Shown: positions 44,990 to 57,000 of the stretch, piece after piece
How positions within the stretch are numbered: position 1 is the stretch's first letter
Layout: every line of letters begins with the position of its first letter
Origin: Adiantum capillus-veneris
Taxonomy: Eukaryota > Streptophyta > Polypodiopsida > Polypodiales > Pteridaceae
Assembly (NCBI GenBank): GCA_014529385.2
Contig: CM043955.1
Coordinates: 150,553,640 to 150,613,639 of the forward strand
Length of the DNA stretch: 60,000 bases
Reading direction: 5' to 3'
The notes under the pieces: model-generated
What the model was told of the DNA's origin: nothing
The model's input: the letters and a program-made list of their open reading frames with translations, nothing else
The model's database searches: none
Program-made: the position numbers and the translations under genes

Positions 44990-45960
44990 ATGATGCATGC
45001 ATGTCAGTTGCTATAGATTCACATATGGGGGTATTTCGACAGTGGTGCTACAAAGCACATTACCTCACATCGTGAATTGTTCACCTCTCTCAAGTCTGTC
45101 CCTCATGGGAATTTAGTCACTTGTGCCAACAATGCCTCTTATCCGATTCAGAGAGTTGGAAAGATTGTGCTTACTGTTGCAAATGGCACTTCTTTCACAC
45201 TTGTTGATGCACTTTATGTACCTGGGATCAAGAAGAATCTTTTGTCTGTATCTGCACTTGCTAGACTTGGACTTGTAGTCAAATTTGTGGATGATAGATG
45301 TACACTTCATGATCTCAGTTTTGGTGATGAAATTGTTGCATCTGGCCTTTTGTGTCGTGGGCTGTATAAGCTCACTCTGTGTGACAAGTGTGGACAAAAT
45401 TTTGCAAATGCAATTGCAGATTCAAGGGCTATTTCAGATGCAAAACTTTGGCATGCACGTTTTGGTCATCTGAATTTTGCCAATTTGCTGCGTTTGCAAA
45501 AAATTGATATGGTTGCTTCTTTGCCGCCTCTTGAAGTACCTGTCAAACATGTTTGTGAAGGCTGTATTTTGGGTAAGATGCAGCGTTCGAAGTTTCCAAA
45601 GGATGGTTCAGCTAGGGCCACATGCAGGTTGCAGCTTGTGCATAGTGATGTTTGTGGGCCCATGAAAACTCTGTCCTTGGGCAAGTACCTTTACTTCGTG
45701 ACTTTCATTGATGATTACTCCAGGCATGCATGGGTATTTCAGCTTAAAGCGTGCTTCAAACAATTTTTGGCTATGGCTGAAAATGTCTCGAAATGTACTA
45801 TGGGCACCCTCCGTTCCGATTGAGGGGGGGAGTATATGTCTCATGAATTTAATGCATTTCTGGCTTGTCATGGGATAAAACACCAATGTACAGTGCCTTA
45901 TATGCCTCAACAAAATGGTGTTGCCGAGAGGAAAATAAGTCACTTACGGAATGGCATGAT
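44990..45960 (+). pseudogene. Copia A protease and integrase
   Basis: Protease residues YFDSGATKHITSHRELF span a frame change near 45030. From 45077 the frame is open: NLLSVSALARLGLVVKFVDD, LWHARFGHLNFANLL, then LVHSDVCGPM (first catalytic Asp, absent in Copia C), FVTFIDDYSRHAWVF and TLRSD followed directly by TGA at 45821. Beyond that, PQQNGVAER-like residues are readable with shifts. Confidence 0.88.
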
Positions 45961-46189
45961 GTAAAGTCAAGCTTTGCCGCATTCTTTTTGGCTTGAGGCC
46001 ATCATGTGTGCCACTTACGTACTTAACAGGTGTTCTATGAAAGCTTTGCAGTCTATTACTCCATATGAAGCATAGCATGATAGAAAGCATTCTATTGAGC
46101 ACATGCGTGTTTTTGGCTGTTTGGCATATGCTTTGGTGCCACAAACACAGTGCAGAAAATTGGATGATAAGGTTAGCCTTGCGGTTTTG

Positions 46190-47290
46190 TCAAGAAAGGA
46201 CAAGAGGACAAAGTGTGCAGATGTAAGAAGGCTTTGTATGGTTTGAAGCAATCTCCTCGTGCTTGGTATGAGAAAGCTGACACTCATTTGGTCAAACGAG
46301 GCTTTCGTAACTGTCCAACAGAAAGAACATTGTATATAAAGCGTGAGGGTGATGTACTTCTCATTGTTGTTCTTTATTTTGATGATTCGCTGATCACTAG
46401 TCCCAATGAGGCACACATTGCTGAATTTAAGGCTGATTTGAATGCTACTTTCAAGATGAAAGATTTGGGGCTGTTGCATCATTACTTCGGTATTCAGTTT
46501 AAGCAGTGTGATAGTGGTATTGCCTTGTGTCAGAAAAGTTACATAGAGACATTACTATGTAAGTTTGGACTTGAGGATTGCAAACCTATTGCCACTCCCA
46601 TGGAAATAGGTTTGAAGTTGACTCTACATGATGCTGATCCTGCTGATGTCACTCTTTACCAAACTGCTGTTGGCTGCCTCATTTATGTATGCAACACGAG
46701 GCCGGATATTGAGTTTGCAGTCTCACAGGTCAGCAAATTTATGCATAGCCCAGGGTCTAAGCATTGGAAGGCTGTTAAGAGGATTTTCCGCTACCTTAAT
46801 GGCACTTTACATCTTGGATTGTTTTATCCCAAGGGGGGATCATTGCCACCAGACTTACATGCTTTTTCAAACTTAGATTGGGCTGGTTGTTTTGACACGT
46901 GAGTGTCCATAAGTGGTTTTTGTCTCATGCTTGGCAGTTCATGTATATCGTGGTTGAGCAAGAAGCAACCTATTGTGGGCACTTCTAGTTGTGAGGCTAA
47001 GTACAGGGCAGTCTTCACAACTACGGTTGAGTGTGTATGGCTCAGACGCCTTATGGATGATTTGATTTTTGGACAGGACAGTGTCAACACTATCTAAATT
47101 GACAGTTAGAGCACATTGGCAGTTGCGAGAAACCCAGTTTTTCATACTCGCACAAAGCACATTGAGCTGCATTACCACCCTGTCAGGGAGAGGCTCTCAG
47201 CAAGAGAGATTAGCTTGGATTTTGTGCCAACATAGGACAACCTTGCAGACCTTTTCACAAAGGCATTGTCTAGTGAGAAGCTCTAAGCTT
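46190..47290 (+). pseudogene. Copia A reverse transcriptase end and RNase H
   Basis: The integrase end joins RT abruptly near 46190 at CRCKKALYGLKQSPRAWYE, so the first half of RT is deleted. The active site is VLYFDDSLITS, a degenerate YVDD. RNase H follows: NTRPDIEFAVSQVSKFMHSP, then after a TGA near 46902 FCLMLGSSCISWLSKKQP and SSCEAKYRAVFTTTVE. The last readable block (about 47140-47290) ends before the polypurine tract at 47393-47403. Confidence 0.88.
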
Positions 47291-47403
47291 TCCGTAAAGC
47301 TTTGGTCTTGCTCCCCTTTGTGGACTGATCATGTCCTCGGGGCATGGCACTTCCTTTTACTCGTGTGCCAGCTCTCGTTCATTGCATCACTCCAGGGGGG
47401 ATT

Positions 47404-47630
47404 TGTTACCATATACATGTGGTAGTGATGTGTGTGAACACACTAGGACCGTCGGGGCATTTTACCCCTCTTTAAAAGGTTTTTTCCCCTGTGCATTGTG
47501 TATACGCCCATCACTCTAGGGCTATCTATCGTTCGATTGCACACTAAGTAATAGACTCTCTATTGTGTGCCTTGAGCTTCCTTCGTCTTCTCCAAGCTGT
47601 GTGTGTTTTCCTGCAACCCTAATTCCAACA
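47404..47630 (+). repeat. Copia A 3' LTR
   Basis: TGTTACCATATACATG...CCAACA, preceded by the purine tract AGGGGGGATT (47393-47403). Confidence 0.9.
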
Positions 47631-47635
47631 CACAC

Positions 47636-47638
<3 letters not shown>

Positions 47639-47711
<73 letters not shown>
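47639..47711. repeat. (GA)n microsatellite flanking Copia A
   Basis: About 36 GA units, eight bases after the 3' LTR; a second GA tract touches the other LTR. Confidence 0.95.
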
Positions 47712-47712
<1 letters not shown>

Positions 47713-48384
47713 AACAATGTGTGAGTCGAGTGAGCAAAAGAGAGAAGTAGAGAGCAACCGTTCTTTGGCGTGCGCTCACGTGCAATCTCCACCAATGCGA
47801 TCCAATTGGAGGATACTTTAATGATTCATGGAGAAAGAGTGTCTATTGAGCCTAAATCTACTAGCTCGCAAGCATTGGGGCATCAGCCAATGACCCTAAA
47901 GTCTATTGCTAAGGAGACAAAGATTCTAAGACGACTTTAGCAGATCTCACCAAGGCCATTCAAGAGAGTCTTAGAGACAATCGTGCTCCGCAAAACAATC
48001 ATATGTATCCAAGAAGGGAGCAACAATGGTGCTCAGAAGGCTATGGTCCGCATAGTACCAGTGAATGCCCTACGTTTAGAGTAAAATCCAATGGAAATTG
48101 CAATGCCTGTGGGAGGTATGGTCATCAAGCCGAGGATTGCATAGTATTTAAATGCACAATGGCTAATAGACTAACCTTAGCATGGATGGACACACCTCGA
48201 ATGCCTGCATTGATGCCGGCCCCACATCTTGAACAAACGTCACAACACATGGTCCCTAGGGCCCAAAATGTTGTTCAAACAACACCCTTACCACCTCCAG
48301 TGTTAGTACCGCAACCACCACATCCAAGAATGACTTATGTGAATCAAGTGGGTTGTGAATTGATCCCTAGAACACGTGCATGAG
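47712..48384 (+). pseudogene. Zinc-knuckle gag fragment
   Basis: The frame 48003-48383 contains CSEGYGPHSTSEC and CNACGRYGHQAEDC (a CCHC knuckle), followed by a Pro-rich tail with PPPVLVPQPPHP. Upstream, 47820-48000 has readable gag-like residues with stops. The family is not identified; the Cys spacing resembles the fragment at 56565-56966. It is cut off at 48384 by the LINE tail. Confidence 0.65.
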
Positions 48385-49062
48385 ACATTCATTTGGGTGT
48401 TTGCATCTAGCACAGGTACCTTCGGCTAGACCTCTTTCTTTGGCCTTGTTCCTGGTTGGGATGAAACCAAAGAGTACTCTCCAAAGGTAAACTTTATCTC
48501 TCTCTTTGCATTTGGCCTTCTAGATGTTTTCAACTACTTGAATCCATTTGCTTGCAACCCCACTTTTTGGACCATATCCTGTTGAGGTGATCTATCCATA
48601 CCATTGTAGAGCTGATCTTTTCATAAATTATTTTGGTCTTAGGCGAGCAAAATAACCTTTCTCCAATCAAGCGGTGTGGAGAAGGGAGGAAGGGTTAGGT
48701 TTGAGATTTTTTCAAGTAGTCTTCCGATGAGGATTTCCTCACGGAGTGAGAGATTACTGCATGGCTTCGGATGCTCAAAGGAATGCCAATCTTCTTTTTG
48801 ATGATCCCAAAGAGAATCCAAAGTTACAAAGCCCTTGTTGTTAAGATTCCTGGATCTTTCAATCCAATGGTTATTAGGGCCCAAACCTTCCACTATGGGA
48901 CCCCATGAAGACCAATGTCTAGCCGTACATTTCCAGTACCTTATCTCTCCCTTCCACTTGAGTGCATGTGCGGCTTTACAACATTTTTCAATAAACTTCC
49001 CAGGAAAACCACCTACTTGAGCCCTTACATTGAAGGGAGGGAGAAGTCTATTAGGGTGCTTG
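48363..49062 (-). pseudogene. LINE ORF2 C-terminal fragment (zf-RVT)
   Basis: On the minus strand 48639-49106 reads as the post-RT region of a plant L1-type ORF2 (GFPGKFIEKCCKAAHALKWK, RYWKCTARHWSSWGP). After stops, 48370-48485 reads KVYLWRVLFGFIPTRNKAK and then CARCKHPNECLMHVF, the reverse-transcriptase zinc-binding domain typical of plant LINEs. No poly(A) tail or target duplication was found. It adjoins the Copia B 3' LTR, which appears to have inserted into it. Confidence 0.72.
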
Positions 49063-49259
49063 TGATAGGCGTTGCTGTGGAGTGTGCAAGAGAGGGAAGC
49101 ATGCAAAGAGAAGGGGGAAGAAGATGATACACAACACAGTAGGTTAGTGGAGAGGAAAGTAAGAGAGTGTAGTCAACTCTCTCACTTTCTCTCCTATATT
49201 GAAAAGGGAAAAAGTAAGTAAAGGTGGTTTTCCACGGCCACCTAGCCTACACCCCAACA
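49063..49259 (-). repeat. Copia B 3' LTR (197 bp)
   Basis: Minus strand TGTTGGGGTGTAGG...CCTATCA; it matches 31773-31971. Confidence 0.9.
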
Positions 49260-49342
49260 ACCTCCCACTTGAAGGTCATGGTGGCCAATAGTGGCATCAT
49301 TATAGTTAGTCTATAAAAAGTTGATGAAGAATCACCTAGGCT

Positions 49343-50082
49343 TCATCCTACATGCATAATTTTTATGCAATGTGTAAATTGCTCCGAGGCTAGGCTCTTC
49401 GTGAGAGCATCTGCGGGGTTGTCGTCAGTGTGAACCTTGACAAGCTCGATGCGCTTGCCAGCTAATGCATCTCGTATGACATGGTATCTGACCTCTATGT
49501 GTTTTGACTTTGAGTGAAACACTGGATTCTTTGCCAAAGCAATGGTACTCTGACTATCACAATGTAGTACTAGAACCTCGTGAATGCCCAATCTCCCACT
49601 AGACGAGCTAACCATATGGCTTCCTTGCTTGCATTAGACGCAACAACATATTCTGCCCAAGTGGTAGACAAAGACGTGCATTTTTGGAGACATGATCTCC
49701 AAGAGATATTGCTCCAGCAAACATGAACACATAGCCAGATGTGTATCTTCTACAATCCACGCAACCCACATAATCTGCATTCGTGTAACCTACAATAGAT
49801 GCATCACTGTTTTCGAAGCGTAAGCACTTGCTAGTTGTACCCTTCAAGTATCTGAGGATTTTCTTCACTGCTTCCCAATGCTTCTTGCCAGGGGTTTGCC
49901 ATGTACCTACTAACCACTCCCACTGCATGTGCAATATCTAGTCTTATGGATACCATAGCGTACATCAAACTGGCAACTGCCGAAGAATATGGCACTTTTG
50001 CCATTTCCTCTTTCTCAGCAACAACTATCTTGGGAGAATCTTCCTTGCTAAGTTTGGAGTATGCTCGTATTGGGGTACTCAA
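49343..50082 (-). pseudogene. Copia B RNase H
   Basis: Frames 49343-49615 and 49608-49934 plus 49831-50082. Blocks: SLMYAMVSIRLDIAHAVGVV, KTLRYLKGT-like then DASIVGYTNADYVGC, and VLHCDSQSTIALAKNPVFHS with SKHIEVRYHVIRD and DNPADALTKSL. One or two frame changes; the end lies just before the polypurine tract. Confidence 0.88.
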
Positions 50083-51163
50083 TGACTTTCCCCCTGCATA
50101 CTAAAACGTTGCAAGACTTTGTAAATGTACTTTTCTTGAGATGATTCAAGAATTCCACATTGTGCCTGTCTCTCTTGATTTGCATACCAAGAAAGTGATT
50201 GGCATTTCCCAAATCCTTCATGGAAATCTGAGTGCTCAACATCTTTTTCAAGTGATTGATCTCATCAATTGATTTGCCTACAAGAAGCATATCATCTACA
50301 TACACGATCAAGATGATTAAAGAACCATTGTTCAACCTTTTTGTGTATAAGCAGTGATTCTCTTGACTTCTTATGTAACCTTGAGACTGCATGAATTTGT
50401 TGAATTTTTGATACCACTGCCTTGAACCTTGCTTGAGGCCATAGAGTGCCTTTTTAAGTCTACAAACCAAATTTTGCCCTGGTTGGCTTTTGGGTTTCAC
50501 ATACAAAACCCTCTGGTTGTTTCATGTAGACATCTTCATCTAGATCCCCGTGAAGAAATGCTGTGTTCATGTCCATTTGGACATGTTCCATGCCCTAGAA
50601 AACAACCAAGCGAAGCACAGTACGAAGTGTAATCATCTTGACTACTCGAGAGAAAATCTCATCAAAATCCATACCTTTTTGCTGCTTGAAACCTTTGGCA
50701 ACTAGACGAGCCTTGTACCTAGGCTCGGGATCTTCCGCTTTATACTTTTTCTTCTATACCCACTTGCAAGGTAAATTTTTTGTTCCTTTTGGTAATTCAA
50801 CCAAATCCATGTCTCATTAGCCACAATCGAATTGTATTCTGATTGCATAGCATGCTCGCACTTACCGCTATCGTCCATTTGTATAGCTTCTTTGTAGCAA
50901 GTTGGCTCTTCACTGTCAGTGACCAAAATGTGGTGTATACCTGGCTCAAACCGCTTGGGCGCACGTAATACTCTTACAGAGCATCTCAATGCCTGACTGC
51001 TGGACTCTACTCTCTCTGGAGCAATAGTAGTATCTTGCACTTGAGGATTAGGTGCAACACTAATGAACTGAGTTACTTCGGAGGCTACACCCTCAAAACG
51101 AACGCATATGTACTCAATTTCTTTAATGGGATTCCTATGCATTTCTGATTTATTGGAAATCAC
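50048..51163 (-). pseudogene. Copia B reverse transcriptase
   Basis: Frame 50702-51163 holds the linker and RT start (QMDDSGKCEHAMQSEYNSIV). After frameshifts near 50750 and 50500 the frame 50048-50506 gives CRLKKALYGLKQGSRQWYQK, active site ILIVYVDDMLLVG and MKDLGNANHFLGMQI. The YVDD motif is intact. Confidence 0.9.
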
Positions 51164-51166
51164 GTG

Positions 51167-52118
51167 TTAGCTACGAATGACTTTGTTGGATTCTGGGTGC
51201 CAGAGACGATAGCCCATCTCTCCATTTGCACCATAGCTGATAAAAATGTTTTTGTGTGACCTGGGATCTAACTTGCGATGAAGTTCTTTGGGCACATGTG
51301 CATATGCCTCACATCCAAATACACGTAAATGCTCATAGCTTAGCATTTTCCCAGTCCATAATTCCTCTGGAATTTTGAAATTCAAAGGAGAACTAGTTGA
51401 TGATGTGCACTGCTGTTAGAACAGCTTCCCCCCAAAACTCTGGAGTAAGCTTCGCCATAGAAATCATAGAGATAATTCGCACTTGAATCATGCAATTAAT
51501 TCTTTTAGCTATCCCATTTTGTGATGGTGTGTATGGAGAAGTAAACTACCGACGAATACCTCTTTGATTGCAAAAATCCTTGAACTTTATGGAGACGTAT
51601 TCTCCACGATTGTCCGTGCGAAAAGCTTTGACCTTTTTTTCTGATTGGTTCTCAACCATGGCAATGAATTTTTGGAACATAGAAAAGACTTCTTCCTTAC
51701 GCTTAAGGAGATACACCCACACCTTTCTGATAGAATCATCTATGAACGTGAAAAAGAAGTTTGCCCCCCCCGGAGTATTATGTGGCATTGGACCACACAA
51801 ATTACTGTGCACTAAGTCTAGGGGCTCGCCTAGTTTCTTGTACAATGGTGAAGATGTCAACCTAATCTGTTTGCCATATAGAAAATGCTCACACAATGGA
51901 AAATCCGTGTAATTTAACATAGGTAAGTAGCCAAAACACTGAAGTGTTTTCATTCCTTTTTGGCTAATATGCCCTAGTCGGCTATGCCACAACTCAATAG
52001 ACGGCAGCTCGACACCATAGATAGAGTGTTCGTCGACACTCAAAACAAACATAGAGTACAAGGATCTATTTTTACAACCTTTAATCATGACAAGATTGTT
52101 CTTGCGGATCTCAGCCAA
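51167..52118 (-). pseudogene. Copia B integrase
   Basis: Frame 51546-52118: GAG-pre-integrase ELWHSRLGHISQKGMKTLQC, then LDLVHSNLCGPMP (the first catalytic Asp reads Asn here), FTFIDDSIRKVWVYLL and AFRTDNRGEYVS (second Asp). The region with the catalytic Glu (51390-51545) is shifted and partly readable. Frame 51167-51385: LRVFGCEAYAHVPKELHRKL and MGYRLWHPESNKVI. Confidence 0.88.
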
Positions 52119-53428
52119 GAACGATTACCAAAAACTATAGTGTAGCCAAGATCATTCAATTTCCCTATAGAAAGCAAGCTCTTTGTAAGCTTGGGCACAT
52201 GTCTGACATTCTGCAACGCAAAAGTAGTGCCATTATGCATCTGGATTTTCACATCACCAATGCCAATAATGTGAAGCTCGTAGGAATCACCAATCTTGAC
52301 TACGCCATGCATGGATGCATAAGAGGAAGACCACTATTTATGCGGTGTGACATGAAAACTTGCATCAGAATCAAGAATCCAATTCTGTGCATAACCTCAT
52401 CTTGTGCAACCAAATCATTTGGAGTGAGATCTAAAGTGAAAATGAGAACATCTGAGGGATCTGCTGTCAGCTCTGCATGAATCTCTGTTTGCATAATGAG
52501 TATCACTGGAGGAGGAGGATCCTCTACTACAGTGATAGGTATCGGAGACTCAACCACATTGACCTCCTTGATCTTTATCGTATTTTTGCCTTTGCTAGAA
52601 TTATCCTTTTGCATGTTTTTTTGATCTCTTAGGAAACTGCGGACAATCCTTTTTGTAATGGCCCTTCTTGTGGCAATAGTAACACTCAACATTTCTGGTA
52701 CTGCAGTCTCTATTTGAGCTCCTGTGTCTTCTAGGACTATGAGGATTTTGATCTCTACTTTTGCTTTTGTATTTTTTCCTGTCACAGCCTCTTGCCTTCG
52801 TTGAACTACTAGCCATATATGCATTTCCATGACTAGCACCGTCGAGAGATTTACGTCGAACTTCTTCAGTGAGCAACGCATCTGTGACATCATTTGACAC
52901 TAACTTGCCATTCGGAGCCGAATTGCTAATGGCTGTGCAAAAGATGTCCGATGATGGGTAGAGAGCAGAGCAAGAATAAAGACTTGAGTTCGTCGTCAAA
53001 CTCCTTAAAGTTGTGAGATGTCAACTAACTGAACAAGCAGTTGAACTCATTTAAGTGACCAAAAACTGTGCTACCTTATTTCATGTTGAGCTTCATAAGC
53101 TTTTTCATGCGAAAAACTTTGTTGGATGCACTTTTGCTCTCCCTTGCTAAACATAAGATATCCAAAGTTCCTTGGTTGTTGTATTCCCTATGATAGTGAA
53201 GAATAATGACTCGGCTAGATGTAGACGTATCGTAACCATGGCTCTAGCATCCAAAAGCTCCCACTGAGCTTGCGTATAGTCATCATCTTCTGCACACTCT
53301 TTTAATGGTTCTGTTAGGCCTTTGTTTGTCAAAACATCTTTGTGCTCTTTCCACATGGTGAAGTTGCTGCCATCGAACTTGTGAATGATATACTCCTCCT
53401 TTTTTGAAGAAGAAGCCATCATTGACAA
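52085..53428 (-). pseudogene. Copia B gag and protease
   Basis: Gag starts near 53428 (MMASSSKKEEYIIHKFDGSN, FTMWKEHKDVLTNKGL). The CCHC knuckle CYYCHKKGHYKKDC is at about 52640-52690. The protease is readable at 52300-52400 and the following region (HVPKLTKSLLSIGKLNDLGY) in frame 52085-52312. Several frame changes occur. Confidence 0.85.
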
Positions 53429-54700
53429 GAGGGTTTGAGAGGTGCCAAACTATGGCGAGAAGCTGTAAAAATTTGGGCAGAGTCTCATTTGTATGAGGAG
53501 TCAAAAACTCAACTCAAAATACGCATAAATATGCCAACTGCACTAGCTGTGCATCTATTGCACAAAACCTTTGTTGTGTGACCACCAACTCGGTGTCAAG
53601 AGCACAAAAAATGGTGCAGATATGTATCCTATGGTGAGGCCCTTCCGTAAAGGGAAACTCCAGCCACCTGTATCACAACATCAAAGGTGTCTCAACATTC
53701 AAGCACACCCCAACTCAAAGAAAACCTCACGCTATCGACCCTCCAAAGGCTAATGTATACACAAATGGACTAGCCACAGTCTCAGAAAGGGCTCTTCCGA
53801 TCCGAGTCTCAAAAACGGCCAAGAAAAACTGCCAAAATAGCCAAAAATGGCTCCACACAGTGTCCGCACACATAGTATAGTGGGAAGTGTTCGCAACTCA
53901 ACGTACATGAGTAAACAGTGCTTGAACATGCACCAAGAATTTCTGCATGCAGTAAGAGTGATCCCTATGAGGGTATCTACTCTCAAAAGAGCTCAGTAGC
54001 ACTAGGTGTACTCACAACAAAATGCATCTGTCAACGCATCTGTCAACACATCTGTCCGCAGAGAATATGCTATCGAAATAACTGCCAAATCGCCTGTGAA
54101 AGCACTGTGTCTGGTAATATGGAGAATCTCTGTGTGAACAGGTTGAAAAACCCCCTATAACCTGTAACCTGTGTGTTGGTGTCACTATGTGCCAATTTCT
54201 ATCGTCGGGTAGAAATGCGCTAGTCGAATAGCTGCAAAAGGTGTCGTAGTCAAAAGATTGTGACGTACAACATGATTGGTGCGCTCGGTGCCGATGCCGG
54301 GTGTCACTCGTCTATGGTAGAGGCACCTCAGTCGTGCGTGTGGCAAGCACAAGCTATCGATCGTGGGAAAAAATCGTTCGCGTGAAACCGGTGTCGTGTT
54401 GGATGTCAAAAAATCCGCCGCAATGTATAAGGATATCAAGCTGGTGCCGAAAAGTGTTGATGTCATCTCCCGCGGCTGGACGGGAGTGGCTAGCCGAATA
54501 GCCGTAGACGCCTATGCTCAAAGCCGGTGTTGGTCGTATGGGCTGAGGTGGATTGATGTCGAAAATTGAATTTGGGCCGATGTGGCACCTGCACACATCG
54601 GTGGTATTCACCCCAATTATCTACTAGCTTTCGATGAACATCACATGCCCCTATATAATTGAGCCATTCTGCGGTAGATTTCTTTTCATTTATTCTAGTA
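53429..54700. other. Region without recognisable genes
   Basis: The left part may be Copia B leader. 54190-54570 is noticeably richer in CpG than its surroundings and has open frames on both strands (for example 54363-54569 plus, 54354-54611 minus), none with family resemblance. Confidence 0.5.
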
Positions 54701-54711
54701 GGCACATTTGC

Positions 54712-55311
54712 TCAATATCGTCGCATCTTATATCTCTTACTCTTCTTGTCTAATTTTTTATTACAACCAATCTCTAGTGAAGAGTCACTAGATGAATCGC
54801 TACTTGTGTCTTCTGCTCTCCTAGATAGATTGTCATCTAGGGTACCACTGGGCCTTGAATGGTTTGTCCCCACATTTGCACTAAGATTTAACTCAGAATC
54901 TTCGTCCTCAGAGTCAATTTCAATTGATGATTCTGACTCCGAACTGTGTGGGCTATAGTCTTGTGAGACGCTACTGGTTCCAATGTTAGTCAAGCCTTCA
55001 TCATGTAGGTCATCAAAAGCTGTATGCATTGCTTCTATCAGTGGTGGCATTTCATCCCCCTCAGGTGTTACCCAGGTTGTCCCCCTATTTCCCCAAGTGT
55101 CTATGGTTGCTGCTAGGTGGACCCAATCCACATTGTGAGACTCACTCATCCCAAGTAGAACATCCATATAAGGAGAATCTTTCCCGACATCAGTGTCCAT
55201 TTTACATGTGTAAAAATACTGCAATGGGGCCGAGTGAACCGTGGTGTCAGATCTATGATCAATTATAAATCTGTTTCCTAGAGGATGTGCTCGACCAGTT
55301 ACAAGATCCAC
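54712..55311 (-). pseudogene. Acidic linker downstream of protease
   Basis: 199 codons without a named domain. Acidic, Ser-rich stretch (SESESSIEIDSEDEDSELN) and basic end (KKLDKKSKRYKMRRY). Contiguous with the protease frame except for a stop near 55311. Confidence 0.5.
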
Positions 55312-55779
55312 TGAATGACAGAATCTTGGAACTGCAAGTAGACATGGTTTTTAGACCAGTTATGCACCATTTTTGCTTCCCTCATGAAAGGACATCCTAA
55401 GATCATCTTAGATGCCATAGTGTGCTTGGAGAAATCCATAACAATGACGGTATTTTTTAGTTTATGTCCAAAGATCTTGATCTTGAGATCTTCTAGCATC
55501 CCAATAGGTTTAACAATAGACCCATTGGCCATCTTTACTACTAGGTCTTTCCATAGTTTTCCATCAATTTTTAGTCACAATGCTAACCCCAGTGCCACCA
55601 TCAAGGATTCCCTTCACATTTAATCCCTTGGTAGTGATTGGTATGGTTGCATTGGATTCATTGCCCTCAAAGTGTTGTCCCAACTTGTTAACATGTATTT
55701 CTACAACAGAGTTCTCATCTAGGTTGGGTTGTGGGTCTAAATGTTCCTCCTCTATTGGCATCTCCCTAGCTCCATCCAT
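55299..55779 (-). pseudogene. Retropepsin-like protease (two frames)
   Basis: Frame 55564-55779 ends with GLNVKGILDGGTGVSIVTKN, the active-site region with Asp-Gly-Gly. Frame 55299-55532 continues with MASKMILGCPFMRE, corresponding to the ILGxPW block. A frame change near 55560 divides them. Confidence 0.72.
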
Positions 55780-56564
55780 CTATGCAATTATGGTAGCCCG
55801 ACTTTCAGTTCTCCATTGAGGAAAGATCAAAGAGCTAAGAATAGCTTGAGGTCTCCATATAGTTTGGACATGATGATGGTTCTAACTTCCGAAGCCATGA
55901 AATCCATCAATTTGGCAATGTTTAACGACAGCTTTTGGGCTTCAGTCCCTTGACGTGAGGAAGATGGGATCTCTATTTCTTTGATAGGGTCAGATAGTCT
56001 CTCTATTTCTTTGATAGGGTCAGGTAGTCTCTATGTAGACATTCTTTCCAACAAGAAGTAAGTATGCCCACTTTCCCATGACTTTAAGTCACTTGCTTCT
56101 TGGATGGCACTAGGTATGGCTAGGGGTCTATGGACTTTGTGAAGTTGTTGTTGTGTAAGAAACACTGTGTCTATAATCTGGATCTGTCTAGGTGCTGGCT
56201 CTAGATCCCTTTGGGCAAACTCCTTAATTGCTTGACTCACTCGATCTCCTCTTTTTAGGGTTTGGGTAAGTTCCTATCTTCTTCTTGGGTCCTAGCCATT
56301 GTGGCTCATGACGATGTTCCTTGTTGGTTTCTTTCCTAGTGGTCATTTTGGTCTCCATGGTTTCACCTGAATCAAAATCCTCTTCAGCATTGTTCATATA
56401 TACGGGGTTGGGTCGTCACCAGTCCCTATGTTGGTCTTTGAACTAGAGTCTGGCCTCGCTGCCTTTTGTGATCTCTTCCTTCGTGTTTTCGTCTTCTTCT
56501 GAGATTGGTCAATTGATGTCGTGTCTCTTTCCTCAAGAATATAATTTTGTTTTTGGAGCATCAA

Positions 56565-57000
56565 TCATGTGAGTACATTTATTGGTACCACAAGTATACT
56601 TTGTGATGGCTCCTCGATAACCTCATTCACGTTTAATGGTGTGATCTTCAATGCATTTGGATTATTCGGACATTGGGCAATCGAATGATCTATGCCACAT
56701 CGATTGCACATGAGTATTGGCATTGTAGACGTGCTCGCTTGATTGGTTTGTATTAGTGTAGCATTCTTTTGTAGCCTAATAGGACACTCAGCTACATGAT
56801 GTGTACCTCCACACTCATAGCATTGAAGAGGTGGTCTCTTGGCAGTGTAATTGATATTTTGGCCTCTTGCAGCAAGAGCAGCTACTTGATAGACATTTGA
56901 CTTGTCCCCAATAGTCCTCCATGTAGTATTGTAAACTTTCTTCAAGTGCATCAATCCCATAGGCAATATTAGGGTCTATATCTTCCTCATAGCCTTCCAA
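56565..57000 (-). pseudogene. Gag end with two CCHC zinc knuckles
   Basis: CYECGGTHHVAEC (about 56785-56825) and CNRCGIDHSIAQC (about 56675-56715), both C-X2-C-X4-H-X4-C. The preceding segment is the gag C-terminus (ALEESLQYYMEDYWG). Two knuckles about 25 residues apart are less common than one in plant Gypsy gags. Confidence 0.72.

Larger units (their letters stand above)
49063..53428 (-). mobile_element. Copia B: Ty1/Copia element, 5' end lost
   Basis: 3' LTR 49063-49259, polypurine tract on the minus strand AAGTGGGAGGTT (49260-49271), then RNase H, RT, integrase, protease and gag up to the ATG region at 53428. No second LTR or primer site was found above 53428, so the 5' end is missing or too diverged. 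The family differs from Copia A/C in both LTR and protein. Confidence 0.88.
54700..57000 (-). mobile_element. Gypsy-like gag-protease fragment (third family)
   Basis: In minus-strand order: 56565-57000 gag end with two zinc knuckles, 56031-56240 linker, 55564-55779 and 55299-55532 protease, 54712-55311 acidic linker. RT and integrase are absent and no LTR was found, so this is a fragment. Confidence 0.7.

Noticed and set aside
54363-54569. A small gene in the CpG-rich stretch
   Set aside because: Frames are open on both strands, none resembles a known family, and no start context or splice signals favour one.
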